This document shows, piece by piece, positions 44,850-63,435 of a stretch of 64,000 nucleotides of DNA. Position 1 is the stretch's first letter, and the number at the start of each line of letters is the position of its first letter. The DNA lies in assembly GCA_018105865.1 (NCBI GenBank), contig CM030842.1:13786867-13850866 (forward strand), read 5' to 3'. Under the pieces are notes generated by a model. That model ran no database searches and had not been told where the DNA came from. It saw only the letters and a list, made by a program, of their open reading frames with translations. This DNA is from Metaphire vulgaris. Taxonomy: Eukaryota > Annelida > Clitellata > Crassiclitellata > Megascolecidae. Made by a program: the position numbers and the translations under genes.

Positions 44850-47102
44850 ATGCGCCTACCCTCTCTTAGGTGGTCCATTGATTTGTTTTGCATAGCGAGG
44901 ACCATGTCTTGCTCTGCACCGTCACAGGTGTATTCTTGCAACAATACCAACCAGAGGTTAGCAAGTCAACAGTTCTTCAATATGACTGGGTCACATTTGA
45001 TGACCTACAGTCCGGTTGCATCTCTCGGAATGTTCTCCTCATTCCATAGTTTTAGTAGTGACAACAGCTTTCGCTCATCCTTCGACAAAGAACGAAGCGA
45101 ATTTTCAGGTATACCTTATAAGAAGTTCTCCACAAAGACTGCATCTTTGGCCAGCCAACGAAGTGAAAATTACAGTGAAATGAATAGGGAGAACACCGAC
45201 TCTGCGGAAATAAAGCAGACCTTACACAGCGCTCCATGTGACAGCAGTGAAAACAACCAGAATGGTATGCGCTCTTCGGCATGTATTAGTGACTACGATA
45301 CTACTAAGAAGAAACTAGAACTGAAAGATGCATTCAATCACTTCGGTCCAGTTCCGTCGGTTGGCGACGGAGAATCAAGATGGAGAAACGCCTGGATGCA
45401 GATGGTGCAGAAGAATGCAAAACCTGGACCATCGTTCAGTGGCCAGATTAAGGAGAAGGTCGTCAGGCCTAGTAGCGTCGGGGGATCTGTTAACACTGGC
45501 AGAAATAGGAGCGGTGATAGCGATGATGATGTCAATATTGGCAATAGATTCTGGCAGCCAGATGACAATGTAGGAGCCAGTGTCGCGGAACACGAGAGAA
45601 AGAAAGTGTCATTTGAAGATGGGTTTAACTGGAGTGGTTGTTCAGCAGCTGGGGGAGGAGCTATCGTTCACAGTGTCAAGTTCCAGAACCCCTCGCATTC
45701 TCATCAAATGGGTGGAATGAATGAAAGATCGGGTGGAATCAATGAAAGCAATTCACAGTCTGGCCGTGAATTCCAAAGCGTTGTCGACAGTGCATCACTT
45801 ATCAAAAGATGGCTTGATACCAAACGCTTATCAACCACTCAGTCACATGATCCCTTTGAGTATTTTCCCAATTCCTACTTCATTCCGGTTTGCCATCAAT
45901 CTAAGTCCACCACAAGTCTGCGTCGAAAGAACGAACCATTATATCTGCCTGCAATGGTCGCGGAGTGGACGGCGGTCGAAGAGTTGGACAGTGAGAGAAA
46001 CGGCGGAGAAACACATGTGGGGTCACGTAACAAGTCACTCAGTAGGACCTCCAGATCACAGTCTGAAACTTACCTGATGCACCTTAAAAACACTGAACAA
46101 ATCTCAAAGCACGTTGAACATATTGTCAGGAAGTATGGTTTGGACCTCTTGGACAGCCATACTGACAGCTCAAAATATGAAAACTTTGACAAATGTCTGG
46201 AATTTTCCAATGTCTCGACGAACAATAACATTGTAGATAGCGAGCAGCCACAGGGGGCCACTTCATCTGGTGGACCAGCCCAGCAAGGACATCGGCCTGC
46301 AGAAGAGAATAGCGATGAGCAGAAAGAGGCGAAGTCGAAAGGCTTTAGTCTTCGCCGGCCGTTTAATAAAGTTCCGAAGAAAACCGGATCGCTGGACAAG
46401 AGCAGAAGTCTGGTGGGACCAGGTCTTGACAAGTCATGTCACGAAGACGCGAGTCTGAGGCGACCTGTTTCCTCTGCTCTTCAAACGAAGGACAGTGACT
46501 CATCTTTTGTTGAAAGCAGCGAGCAGAAAGCTGTGTCAAACACAGAGGGGAAGCTGAAGAAACCGCGTAGAAAATTCAGTCTCAACCTCTTTCGAAAAAA
46601 AACTCAATATAGATTCGCTGAGGCGTCTTCAAAAGACAGAGGTCAAGCAGAGTTCGAAGGTCAGGGAAACAAAGATTGCGAATCATCAAAGCAAGCGGAG
46701 AATGTCAGCACTTCCTATGACCATGATCACGACGCTAGATCAGGAAGCGCTGAGACAGCAAGAAGCAAGACCTCGAAAATAGTCTTCCCTCAGCAACAGC
46801 AGGAACCAAAGCCGAACTGTCTAGAACATCTTCAAGACCAAACTCAATCGATATCTGTCGGCGAGACGGTGTCAAAGGAAGTCAGTTGTGACATCAGGCA
46901 AGACAAGCTGAAGAAAAAAAAGAAGAGGAAAACCGAATCAAAGAAGGAATTGAGCGGCAAGATTTCTGATGTCAGCATGTCAAGCAGAGATGCCTCTGCA
47001 AAGTCAAGTCACGTGACTGTACCTTTGGCGGCCAAAACTTCCGTCGTCTTTCACGATGCCGTCTTCTACTTTCCGTCGGAGGAACAAAACGGGACGCGAT
47101 GA
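44850..47102 (+). CDS. Large Ser-rich, basic ORF of unknown function
   Basis: A 750-codon frame, by far the longest complex (non-repetitive) frame here. An acceptor-like TATTTTACAG ends at 44846 and the frame is open through it, so the ATG at 44850 may lie in a second exon. Composition is Ser-, Lys- and Asn-rich with little hydrophobic content, suggesting a mostly disordered intracellular protein. Recurrent short basic-aromatic boxes are visible: 'GFSLRRPFNKVPKK', 'RRKFSLNLFRKK', 'KKKKKRKTESKK', the last a likely nuclear localisation signal. No transmembrane segment or known domain is recognised. Codon use is varied and non-repetitive, supporting a real gene. The frame ends in TGA, while coding-like sequence continues in another frame. 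Confidence 0.7.
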   Translation: MRLPSLRWSIDLFCIARTMSCSAPSQVYSCNNTNQRLASQQFFNMTGSHLMTYSPVASLGMFSSFHSFSSDNSFRSSFDKERSEFSGIPYKKFSTKTASLASQRSENYSEMNRENTDSAEIKQTLHSAPCDSSENNQNGMRSSACISDYDTTKKKLELKDAFNHFGPVPSVGDGESRWRNAWMQMVQKNAKPGPSFSGQIKEKVVRPSSVGGSVNTGRNRSGDSDDDVNIGNRFWQPDDNVGASVAEHERKKVSFEDGFNWSGCSAAGGGAIVHSVKFQNPSHSHQMGGMNERSGGINESNSQSGREFQSVVDSASLIKRWLDTKRLSTTQSHDPFEYFPNSYFIPVCHQSKSTTSLRRKNEPLYLPAMVAEWTAVEELDSERNGGETHVGSRNKSLSRTSRSQSETYLMHLKNTEQISKHVEHIVRKYGLDLLDSHTDSSKYENFDKCLEFSNVSTNNNIVDSEQPQGATSSGGPAQQGHRPAEENSDEQKEAKSKGFSLRRPFNKVPKKTGSLDKSRSLVGPGLDKSCHEDASLRRPVSSALQTKDSDSSFVESSEQKAVSNTEGKLKKPRRKFSLNLFRKKTQYRFAEASSKDRGQAEFEGQGNKDCESSKQAENVSTSYDHDHDARSGSAETARSKTSKIVFPQQQQEPKPNCLEHLQDQTQSISVGETVSKEVSCDIRQDKLKKKKKRKTESKKELSGKISDVSMSSRDASAKSSHVTVPLAAKTSVVFHDAVFYFPSEEQNGTR

Positions 47103-47577
47103 TGAGAACAGAGAACTAGCGGTCAGCAGAAGCGAGAGCAAAGTACCAAGACCTTCAAAGAGTAGCAGCCTACGCGTACCAGCCAAAGTGGCAGTCAGCG
47201 ATGCGAAAGACCAGTGTATGATCGAACGAAGACCGAGTATTCTGAAGAGGATGAGAGCATTCTTTGGCAGAAGCTCCAGCATCAGCAGCAGTTACAACGT
47301 GGGAGGACATGCATCCTCGTCAACACTTTTGGACACGCCATCCGTCCAAGACAGGGAAAGCAGAGGCATAGAGTTATGGAGATGGAGCGGAATCAGGGAT
47401 CAGGGGAGCACTTGTCCAGTGAGAGAATCCTCGTCATCGACCGACTTTGAGAAGTCTTGTCTGCTGCAGAGCAAGAGTCGACAAGAGCAGGAGACGAAGG
47501 CAGATGAAAGCGAACAACGGCCATCAGTAACTGAAGAACTGATCAAAAATGAAAGCGAGCTCAAAGACAACAACTAA
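47015..47577 (+). CDS. Coding-like continuation of the Ser-rich ORF in the +1 frame
   Basis: This frame overlaps the end of the preceding ORF by 88 bases and is bounded upstream by TGA at 47012. Its composition matches the first ORF: basic-aromatic box 'RPSILKRMRAFFGR', Ser runs 'RSSSISSSYN', acidic Lys/Glu end to TAA at 47575. The natural reading is one protein of about 900 residues joined by a frameshift within 47015-47102. The cause could be an indel error, a recent mutation or ribosomal frameshifting; no classic slippery site is visible. A separate exon is an alternative. Confidence 0.55.
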
Positions 47578-48043
47578 ATCGAATGTCGGTGGTTCAGGGT
47601 AATTTTCCTTCAGAAATCTGTGTTCTGCCTTTGGCTCCTCTTCTTTTTGCATTGTTCGATTTATACTTTGAAGCCGCAGTGTGTCAATCCAAACACACTG
47701 TTTCCGTTTGTTGAATTAACTAGGAATGCAGCTAAGAGAACTGAAGTTAAACCCAATAGGATCAATCTTTTCCTTAATAATGCTACTTAGCAACGGCTGT
47801 AGCCTACTTTATTAATTAAAAGCGTTGATTGACTTGACGCGTTTGCTTAGTATAGACGTTTTTTCTTAGTAGAAGACTTTCGATGTTGATTGTAATCTGA
47901 GGATTGTCTGTGCATGAACGTTCTCATAGATTTTGCTGCAGTCTGTCAAAGCATAAAAGTTAATTGCATGTTGCAGACTTAAATGATTTGTCGTTCACTT
48001 AAATGTTTTATTGATTCGAATTCCCTTAATGAATATTTGTGAT
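47578..48043. other. Probable 3' UTR/intergenic DNA
   Basis: No further coding sequence and no clear AATAAA close to the stop. Confidence 0.35.
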
Positions 48044-48232
48044 CAGGGGCGTGACCAGGAATTTGATTTGAGAGGGTATAAATATTTTGGGTGGGTATAA
48101 ATGCTAACTATAAACCATATAAACCATATAAACTACATATAGCCACATGTAAATCACATAAAAAAATTAAGGTAGACTGATTTTTGGGGGGGGTATATAT
48201 ACCGATATACCCCTCCGTCGCTACGCCTCTGC
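48044..48232. mobile_element. hAT-type MITE (CAGGGGCGTAGC family)
   Basis: About 189 bp, ends CAGGGGCGTGACCAGG / CGTCGCTACGCCTCTG(C), 8-bp duplication TTTGTGAT (48036-48043, 48233-48240). Confidence 0.85.
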
Positions 48233-48240
48233 TTTGTGAT

Positions 48241-49879
48241 GTGCATATCCAAAATCGATGTTTCACAACATCTTGACAGAACGCTTCTCTCTTCAAATTT
48301 TAATAACAAGTATACTTGCAGAGAATGCGAATACGAATAATTATTTGGACATTTCAATGACTTAATTAATTAATTTATGGAGTTATCGTAAGCATTTTCG
48401 TAGTCAATATGGTAACTGCTCGAAAATATTAAATTTTCTTTATGTCAACATGACATGTCATAGTGGTGAATAGGCTTAAAGCTAGTGAATGCATCAAAAC
48501 AATTGGGAGAAATACTAAAAACTGCAGGAATTGCTGTTTTACAATAGTGTAGCCATGTTCCAGAACAGGGGCATCATCAATTATAAAACTGAACCTGTCC
48601 TGATCCAAATAATGGGGGTTAGGGAACGTTGTGAGTTTTCCCCATCGGGATCTGAAAATGAGGGCTGTATTAAATTTATATCTTGAGCTTCGGAGCAATT
48701 TGTCAGACTACAGTATATGAACGCTTATCGCAATCTCCTACTCTCACTTAGGTAAACATTTATCGTCGGTTTTGGCACAAATTTCACAACTAGTGCTGAC
48801 TAAAATTATATTATGGACTCGGCCCTTTTGCCCACTCGCGCCTGCGCCAATGTTATGATTCTAAAAGAGGGACAACATCAATTCAGACATGCACATCCCA
48901 TTTCGCCCGATTAGGGGAAGGCGTTGTGAATTCTCCAGCGAGGTCTGAAGCGGAGTCCCAGACACAGAAGCTTCTGAATAATACCAGAGTTAAAACCGTG
49001 AGCTCTGGAGCACGCCCGTAAGATTTTAATTGTATTAGCAGCACAGAGTGGTCAAAAGCTGTACCACAGCCAACTTATTATATCGGTTCAGTCTACGACC
49101 ACCCCACCCTTGCCCATCCACCCCTCGAAATTTTTCCAATTATTTTCGCACAAATCCCACGACTGGTCCTAGCCGGAAATAGGAAGATTGTGGCCCATCT
49201 CTGGCTACATGTACCCAATGGTACAAGTAATGCTGTTCCCCACCCCAGATGGCCAAGTACCTGCTCAACGTTTATGGCTGATACCGTGAAATCTGGCTGA
49301 AGCAGCCAAATTAGTAACCTTGCTATCCTGCTTCTGGCGCACCAATCTGCAGATAGGTTCTAAATGGGGAGAGACTAATTTTTTTAGTCAAATATTTAGT
49401 CAAATGTGGAAAATGGTCTGACAAAATGATAGAAATCACTACAAAATCCAAAAAAATGTCATTAAAAATGTTGCGCATGTTCAAAGCTCGGCGTAACTCG
49501 CCACATTCGGTTTTCCATTCAATCTCTGAAGTTTAGTGAAAAGAGTCGGCGTCCCGATGGATTTCTGGGACTGCGTCTGACTTCAATACTGCCGTAGGTT
49601 CTTTGTTCGGGTCTGGTCTAAACATCGTCGGGTAAGCGCCAGTGGATCGGAGCCTGGCATATCGATTAACACCTCCATTAGTGGCCGCTGCAGATAGGTT
49701 CTAAATGGGGAGAGACTAATTTTCAGTCAAAGTCAAATGTGGAAAATGGTCTGACTCATAGAACGATCTATTTGTAGAGCTCGGCGATGAGATTCTGGTT
49801 TAAAAAGAGTCAGCGTCCCGATGGATTTCTGGGACTTGACTTTGCCGGTTCATTCCACTGGAACGACAGTAGTGAGTGT

Positions 49880-49923
<44 letters not shown>

Positions 49924-50986
49924 GTTCATTCCACTGGAACGACAGTATGTGTGCGTGACCTATATGTGCGTGCGTGCCTACAGCGATGGACGACTAACGA
50001 AACCTATTGATTGCGCCGAAGTCGCGTGTCTGGTCCTGAGGTTGACGGCCGTCATGGTTTGAAAAATGACCGTCGTCGGTCCGGTCATTTGAATGTCATG
50101 ATGAATGTTTACGAGTGACCTGGTTTCAATTTAATCGATCTTACTTAATAATTAATTCGATTCATGCAAATTTGCAAGAACTTGGAGTTGGAGAGCTCTA
50201 ATGCTGAGCTCTTCTAGTCTTCTTCCACCAGAACCCGAAAATAGATCATCGGGTAAATTTAGTACAGAAAACATACTTATTTTTAAGGAGTTTTAAAGGT
50301 CCTCTGATTGAATTACATATCACCCGTTTATGGGTTTACAAAATACCTTACCCTGTAAAGATCTGGTGGGGCAAGTGCCTCTCTAGCCCCAATTTGTGGG
50401 TGTTCATGCTTAGGATCCCGGACTACTTGGGATTTCTGGATAGACCAGTCGTAGGTTTTAAGCTAGAGTGCCTGCATCAGGCGCTTGTTCTTAAATTTGG
50501 CTTTCTTTATCATTATGGTCTTGCAATATTCGATTTGCTGGATTTTGGGGTTTTAACTAACCACTGGTCGAGGATGACCCCGATGGTGTAAAACTCTTTG
50601 CTTTTAGATGCCAGAGTCATTAACATCAATAATTAACATTAATATTTCTACGTCTGTTTGTCCTTTATCTTCTAAAGTGTAGACCCAAATTTCAAAATAT
50701 CACTTCTTGCCATTTGACTTTTTCTGATAATTATATAATTTAGAATATGTTTATACATTAGGCCTAATCATTGGTTGGTTCTATAAACATGGTTCATTGG
50801 TTGTATTTATGGCCTATAGGGGCTCGCATTTATTTTCACTACGCAGCAATGCATGATTGGTTACTTTTATTGCCGCTAGATTGACTTGTATCGCCGTAAA
50901 TCTTGTGGGGTTGTTATGCTAAACAGGCAACCATTCATTTTATGCATTGCTTTGGCATATGCTATCATAATTATATCTCTGTCTGA
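48241..50986. other. Stretch without a recognised gene
   Basis: It contains an imperfect duplication: 49352-49440 recurs at 49690-49756, and 49536-49580 at 49799-49842. A (GT)n array at 49880-49921 lies between two copies of GGTTCATTCCACTGGAACGA (49847 and 49923). I see no exon. Confidence 0.55.
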
Positions 50987-51397
50987 GGGGCTGTCCATTA
51001 TTTACGTCAACAAATTAATGGATGGGTTTTTAAAAAGTTTGATGTTGTTGTTGAGAGGGGGAGGGGGGTCAAGGGAAGTTGACGTCAACAATTTAATATA
51101 AAAATAGGAAATTTCATGAATACTATTTATTACAACGGGGAAAAGCCTGATAAGCAAATAAGGTCATCACCACCACATTATGACACTTGATGAACAAAAG
51201 AAAGGGAAAAGGTCTCATCGCTGCAAAAATAATAACATTCTAAACTTCCTAGAGGGACCCGTCACTGGTCTTAGTGGGGGAGGGGTCAAAAGTTTTTGAC
51301 ATAATTATAGGGAGGTCACTGAAAGTTGACAGTTGTTGACAAGGGGTGAGGGGTAAAAAATTGTCCCAAAATTGTTGACATAATTAATGGACAGCCC
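50987..51397. mobile_element. Harbinger-like MITE (GGGGCTGTCCATTAATTACG family)
   Basis: 411 bp, ends GGGGCTGTCCATTATTTACG / AATTAATGGACAGCCC, flanked by TGA on both sides (50984-50986, 51398-51400). Related to 39877-40279. Confidence 0.82.
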
Positions 51398-51400
51398 TGA

Positions 51401-52756
51401 TATCGTTGTGTGGTTGTTTTGACATTTGATATCATAATTATATCTGTATCTGCTATTGTTGTATCCTTGTCGCATCTGTCATCGTTCTGCAATTGATAGC
51501 CGAGTGTCGAAATATGGCATCGGCGACAGTTGTCATGTTTTTCATTCACCTCTTCTGACAGAGAATGACGCAAACATCTGACGTTCGACCGACGACCAAA
51601 GCACAGGTGTGTCTGGTATCCATAGCAGCCACGACAACACCTTTCTGAAAACCGAATTGACAACGTCGGACACAGACGATTGATGAATGCTCTATGACGA
51701 CAAAAGCCTCGCTGATGTTTTCATTAGGACCACAGTAAATTGACTTTTTTCGCCACAAACTTCGAAGTTTGAATAGAAAAACGTAGTTTTGGTCTAATGA
51801 ATGTGGCGAGTTACGCTGCGATTTGAACGAACGCTCTAATAATTATAATGGAATAATATTAGATACAGTTATCGATTATTATAGGCCTATACACTGTGTT
51901 CCAATTGAAGTGATATCTTGATACAATTCAATGTAGCTTCAACAAATTTTATCCAACGTTTACAAAATGTTATTCACGTTAAATATCGTCTATTCTACGC
52001 AAAATTCGCAAATTTTAACAAAATCTGTCGTACATTTTACGAGATATTAATTATTAAAAGTTGAACCGAAAAGCGCAAGTCTCCATAATGGAAAAGTCAC
52101 CATTGCAGGGTAGTCTGATCACTGGAAAGTCATTGCTTTTGAAAATTAGTCTATCCAGATTAGAACCTATCTTCAAATGATAGCACTCATTTGCCTTCAC
52201 GGGTTTAATTAAAAGGAATTTATTATCCCATTTTTACAAAAATTAGTTTTCTTTTATTAATTAATTATCATTGTCTCTAAATTGAACCACGCACCAACGT
52301 TCGATTTCTTATATTTTTCTCGTGCACATTGATCTCTCGAAGAAAATATTACCTATTTTTTATACCACATTCCGTCACATTACTCGCTTGTAAATACTTC
52401 TCTAATTACTGTAATCCACGAGCGAACCTTGCTTAGCTATTTGTCTCTTTTTGTCTTGGTATCTTTCGAATACATTGCTAGCGCTCTCTTTCTCCTGAGC
52501 TCATTTGCTTTCCTTTCGCGTCGACACAATTTGGGATAGACGGCGGCAAACTATGTCTTCAAAGATTTCACTGCCTGGCTGACAGTCTATTGTACGAGGA
52601 ACAGTGTATTCGATTTCCAGCCGGTAACCATACAATGGTTGAAATGCTTGTAAGAAATGACGCACTGTGCAATAACGTTCTCGCAAAATTCTGTCGATAA
52701 CATTTTAACATATGAATACCATTCGACAGAGCGCATGTTTACTTTATTGCTCCATC
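51401..52756. other. Stretch without a recognised gene
   Basis: AT-rich. The short frames present show no domain, repeat or splice pattern that I can support. Confidence 0.4.
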
Positions 52757-52950
52757 CAGTGGAGTCTCCAGGATTTGGCAAGTGGGGGGGACGTTGCGGG
52801 GGGGTGTGGCAACTTCTAATCATGGGGGCAACCATTTGTTGTTAGGTATGTAGTATTAAGTATAGGGTCCCAGCAGGGGGGCCACTGGGGGGGCAGGCAC
52901 TCAATAGGGGAGTACGGGTCCTCCGGGCCCCCCCTGTGGAGCCGCCACTG
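52757..52950. mobile_element. hAT-type MITE (CAGTGGCGGCTCC family)
   Basis: 194 bp, ends CAGTGGAGTCTCCAGG / GTGGAGCCGCCACTG, perfect 8-bp duplication GCTCCATC (52749-52756, 52951-52958). It lies about 420 bp upstream of the EF-hand gene start. Confidence 0.9.
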
Positions 52951-53372
52951 GCTCCATCCACTCGCCCATCAAGCAGAATTAATGAACTAATGAAGAATCA
53001 GTTTTGCAGTTTAAACAACAGAACGTCTGTGCACAATACTGCCCAATGTTCACGTTCGGATTTTGATTTACGGTACTTCGAAAACGAAGACTTCGATGAA
53101 GAGGAAAAATTTCATCAGTCTGCTGTTATCATGGAACCAGTGCATCGTTATTCGATGCGTCCAGCTATCTGACGCCTGGCCGGGTCTTCCTTGTGACTCG
53201 GTTTCTGTCCTATCGCCTGGCGCGGTTAGATCAACCATCGTTTGGTTGTGCCGTCCATCGTTTGAAAAGCAGGCGACGTGTTATAGAAACGCAGGGCGCA
53301 GACGAGCTAAGGCCAAACACTTAATTAAAACGGCGATTTGTCGGAGGTAATTGATTATAATTTGCGGTCGCG

Positions 53373-59425
<6,053 letters not shown>

Positions 59426-59525
59426 TTTCTCTTTTCCGTCGCATTCCTCTCGGTCGATCTTAACTGCACGCGCTGGACGCTTTCCGTCCACTGTGGCGTC
59501 GTTTATATTTCAAAGTGAAACAACT

Positions 59526-59536
59526 TATATATATAT

Positions 59537-59583
<47 letters not shown>

Positions 59584-59638
59584 AGTTGTTTAGGTCTAAA
59601 TCTTTATGTTCACGGTATACCTTTCCATCTTAAGAATT

Positions 59639-59704
<66 letters not shown>

Positions 59705-59730
59705 GCCCCTATGTGTTTATGTATATACAA

Positions 59731-59775
<45 letters not shown>

Positions 59776-59892
59776 TTTAGTTACCTTTCCATCTTAAAAT
59801 TTGTATAGGTATATATATATATATATATATATTATAGGCCCCTATATGTGTATATGTACATACAACCTATATATATATATATATATATAGGC
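59526..59892. repeat. Cluster of (TA)n arrays within an inverted repeat
   Basis: Five TA arrays (59526-59577, 59639-59700, 59735-59773, 59812-59831, 59868-59889) separated by short related segments. The outer arms at 59609-59645 and 59904-59948 are inverted copies of each other. Confidence 0.9.
59578..59583 (+). promoter_or_regulatory. Candidate polyadenylation signal of the EF-hand gene
   Basis: AATAAA 153 bases after the stop, at the end of a TA array. Confidence 0.45.
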
Positions 59893-59948
59893 TATATATA
59901 TCCTATACAAATTCTTAAAATGGAAAGGTAACTGACGCACCGTGAACA

Positions 59949-60847
59949 TAAGGAATTTGGACGCATTTTCCGCAGAAGAATTTTGTTGCTCAGTATACAA
60001 AACTTATTCATGACAGTCTGTCGCATTTATTGGCGTGGGCCACAGAGTTCACGGGGGGGGGCGCCGCCCCTATTTGGGACGGGACTGGTCGTGAGATGCG
60101 TCTAAAACCGGTGGGTAGGTGGGTTGGGAGGGGCAGGAGTAGTATCAGAGTTTGAGAAGACGACCTTCTTTGCACGCCAAGACGTTTTGGACGAAACTGT
60201 GAAAATGTCGATGTAACATCCCCTCTATGCTTGAGTCCCGACCAGGGCGCGATTTGTAGAGGAATGGGAGATTCCCCCCCCCCACTGCCCGACTGCATCC
60301 CCCAACTGCTACATCCCCATCACTACATCTCCCCTCTGCTACACTTCCCCAACAACTACATACCCCCCAAGCTCGACATATTTCCCTCTCACCCCCCACT
60401 GCTCCAGGTCACAAATCGCACCCTGGTACCAGACTGCGCTACTGGTCGCATTGGCGTAATGGATCATAGAAATTTCTGTATCGAATTCACTGCGACGTTG
60501 ATAATATTATAACTGACGAGTGGACTGCAGGAAGAATCGTCGATACGTTTGCACTGATCTTTCCATCGATCGGAAGTGCCATTGCCTTTGATTGTCGAGC
60601 TCGCGATGTTTCGACGTGTTTATGGTCTGGACATGCGAATATGGCAGTCTGAACGCAAGCTCTTAGGGCATGTGAACGAATTGGAGTCACGAAGTATAAC
60701 TATAATAATCTTCGATTTCCTTGTATTTGACGTCATCGACTTTCTATTGGCTCTTGTCATAATGATATATCATTGTCTGTTTACTTAGAGGCACAGGCAC
60801 GAAACTTTCGCTGTTGAAATTACTTCACTAGTGGATTATTCACATTG

Positions 60848-60908
<61 letters not shown>

Positions 60909-61114
60909 TAGCTTATAGTAGCTTGGAAATTTGGTTCTTACGTTTTTCACGAATGGTTTATCAGGACGTCTGGACGGCGATTTCTGTTAATTAAACCTTA
61001 AATGGATTTTATAAGGATTTGATTGTATTTTAACTTTTTATATTCTGGATTACATCGATGGAAGAAAATATTAATTTGGTTTGAATTTGCTCTACTGTAG
61101 TCCTTTGTTTCGTA

Positions 61115-61194
<80 letters not shown>

Positions 61195-61650
61195 TAACAA
61201 GGTTTAAAGTGGTTCAGTAGGGACTGTCCTGTGTGAGAGAGACTCGTTAGGCCTAATGTAACTTATGTTTTGGCTCACTATATCATCGCTGCAGAGAATA
61301 ATTTGATAGCTACAGCTACATTTTGTTTGTACAGTATAGAAAATTAACATGTTCCACGCTAATATTTGCCGGTACTATAGCCTATACTCATCACATGCTG
61401 AGCTCGTGAGTTGCTGCACCGGTCTCTTTAAAGTTTAAACCTAACCATAATTCTAGCATAGCAGAACTTCCAATGGAAACGGTTTGAGCAGTCTAAGTGC
61501 AGTAAGAGAGCCGCAGCTACAAAGACAAGAAGAAGGACTTCGGTATTAAAACACGAAAGCGCTACACAAATTCGCGTAACTTTATGGAAAAGCATTCGAC
61601 AAAGTTTTATGGCACAGTCCACGTCTTCGGTTGTACGTTAAACATTTACC
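59949..61650. other. Stretch without a recognised gene
   Basis: It holds a MITE at about 60246-60426 (ends CAGGGCGCGATTTGT / ACAAATCGCACCCTG, flanks not clearly duplicated), a (CA)n array 60850-60905 and an (AAT)n array 61118-61193. Short frames show no domain. Confidence 0.5.
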
Positions 61651-61652
61651 CA

Positions 61653-62008
61653 GAGGCGTAGCGTTCCAACGGCTATTAGGCTCTATAGCCTGGGTCGGCA
61701 CACATGACGGGGGCGGCAAATTTTGGAAGTGACGACCTTTTTTGCTTGTCAGGGGATTTTCAGTGAGGTCGGCAAATTTTACTTTACAAGAGACGGCAAA
61801 TGGAAAAACATAAATTTTGGAAGTGACGACCTTTTTTGCTTGTCAGGGTATATTCAGTGAGGGCGGCAAACTTTACTTTACAGGAGACAGCAAATGGAAA
61901 AAAACTTTTGGAAGCGACGACATGGTCCGCCTCTGATATGAATTATTTTGTTGGGCGGCGGATTAGCCGTGAGCCAGAGGCGGCAAAAGTGAACTCTATA
62001 CGCCACTG
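61653..62008. mobile_element. Decayed CAGNGGCGTAGC-type element with internal 94-bp tandem duplication
   Basis: Ends CAGAGGCGTAGCG / ATACGCCACTG. Two units at about 61723-61816 and 61817-61910, each with GACGACCTTTTTTGCTTGTCAGG. Flanks match poorly. Confidence 0.6.
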
Positions 62009-62075
62009 CATAGGCCTGGACTTTGCAAGAACATTCGACAAAGTACCTCATTCAAGACTGGCAGCCAAGTTGTGA
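62005..62075 (+). pseudogene. Reverse transcriptase fragment
   Basis: Reads 'GLDFARTFDKVPHSRLAAKL', the D-F-x-x-A/T-F-D-x-V motif of reverse transcriptase. A similar 'AFDKVLWHSPRL' is at 61590-61625 on the other side of the element at 61653. Only this scrap survives. Confidence 0.65.
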
Positions 62076-62803
62076 AATTTGGGCTGGAGGGGGGGTTGAG
62101 GACTGAAATTCAATGCATAACAAAAACTGCATGTACAAGATATGCGATTTTTGAGAGGGTTGCAAAGTTAGCTGGGAGGTTCAAACCCCCCCCCCCCCCG
62201 GCAACTCTTACCACGAGGCTCTCTTCTTGAGGCCATACTCGAGATATGCTTCAAAATACTTTCGCTTTATCGGCGTACTTTTCTTTTTCCAATTCGGGTC
62301 GTCAGTTTTCTCATCTTTCTGTCGATTCACAGATTTGTCTATCTTGACGGGTACGCAAATTTTTTTAAATTCAAGTTTACACAATCGCGTTGAAATGGAA
62401 TTGGTGGTAGAGTTCTTTGTTGGATACAAAAATTGGCTAAATTTTTTAAAATATTATTTCAAGTGCTGTAACCTGTATGTGTTGCGTGCCAAAGGGGCAC
62501 GCGCGAAGTTCAATTGTTTGGTTTCCATGGAAACCGCTGCCACGTGAATATTAGGCTATTTCTGAACGCTTGATCGCAAAGCAATAAATTTTGGCGTAGA
62601 AATTCATTACGTGTCGCCAGTCATTCGGTCAAGCTCTTTGGTTTAAAATCCGGTGTCAGCCTCGTACTCATGCAAATACAGATTTATTTTAGAATTTAGA
62701 TGTTCATTTCCCAAGTCAGATGTTTCCAAAGTATGGCCCGCCAAAGGTCTGTGATCCAGCCCGCGGTAAAAAAACCAGGAACATGCGCAAATCCTACTAC
62801 CAC

Positions 62804-62999
62804 CAGGGACGTAGCGACGGGGGGGGGTATATCGGCATATATATACCCCCCCCCACACACACACACACAAAAGATCTGTCTACCTTAAAGTTTTTTATGT
62901 GGTTATATGTGGCTATATGTAGTTTATATGGTTTATAGTGAAGGTTTATACCCCCTAACATTTATACGCTCCCAAATCGTATTCCTGGCTACGCCCCTG
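62804..62999. mobile_element. hAT-type MITE (CAGGGGCGTAGC family)
   Basis: 196 bp, ends CAGGGACGTAGCGACGGGGG / CTGGCTACGCCCCTG, flanks ACTACCAC / ACTACCAT (7 of 8). Confidence 0.87.
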
Positions 63000-63435
63000 A
63001 CTACCATTGATTGTGCTAGATTAATTTCTTGTGCTTGGGACCCGTTGAGCCTCCAGAAGTCAGAATCCTAACCATAATCCTAAGCCCTGGAGAAAGAACT
63101 TCGGAGACTTCTGTCTTTCGGTAAAAACCATGTCATCCCGCATTTCAGCAGTTTCTGACGTTCCTTACCCTGTTTTTCTGTATTAGGCTATGTGTATAAG
63201 ATGAAAGCTAAGACGAAGCAATGATTTTAATAAAACAAAAACGGAAATGTCAAGAAAATTAAAGCAAATAATACGGAAAACACAGAAATAGAAGAACAAA
63301 TAACGACACTTCTATACGTGAAACTAAAGATATCTAAACGCAATCTCCTCTGATATATGCAACGTAACTATAGATGTATACAACGAAATTTCGTCTAAAA
63401 GATACCATTTTCTAAACAACCGCTGCAATGACATG

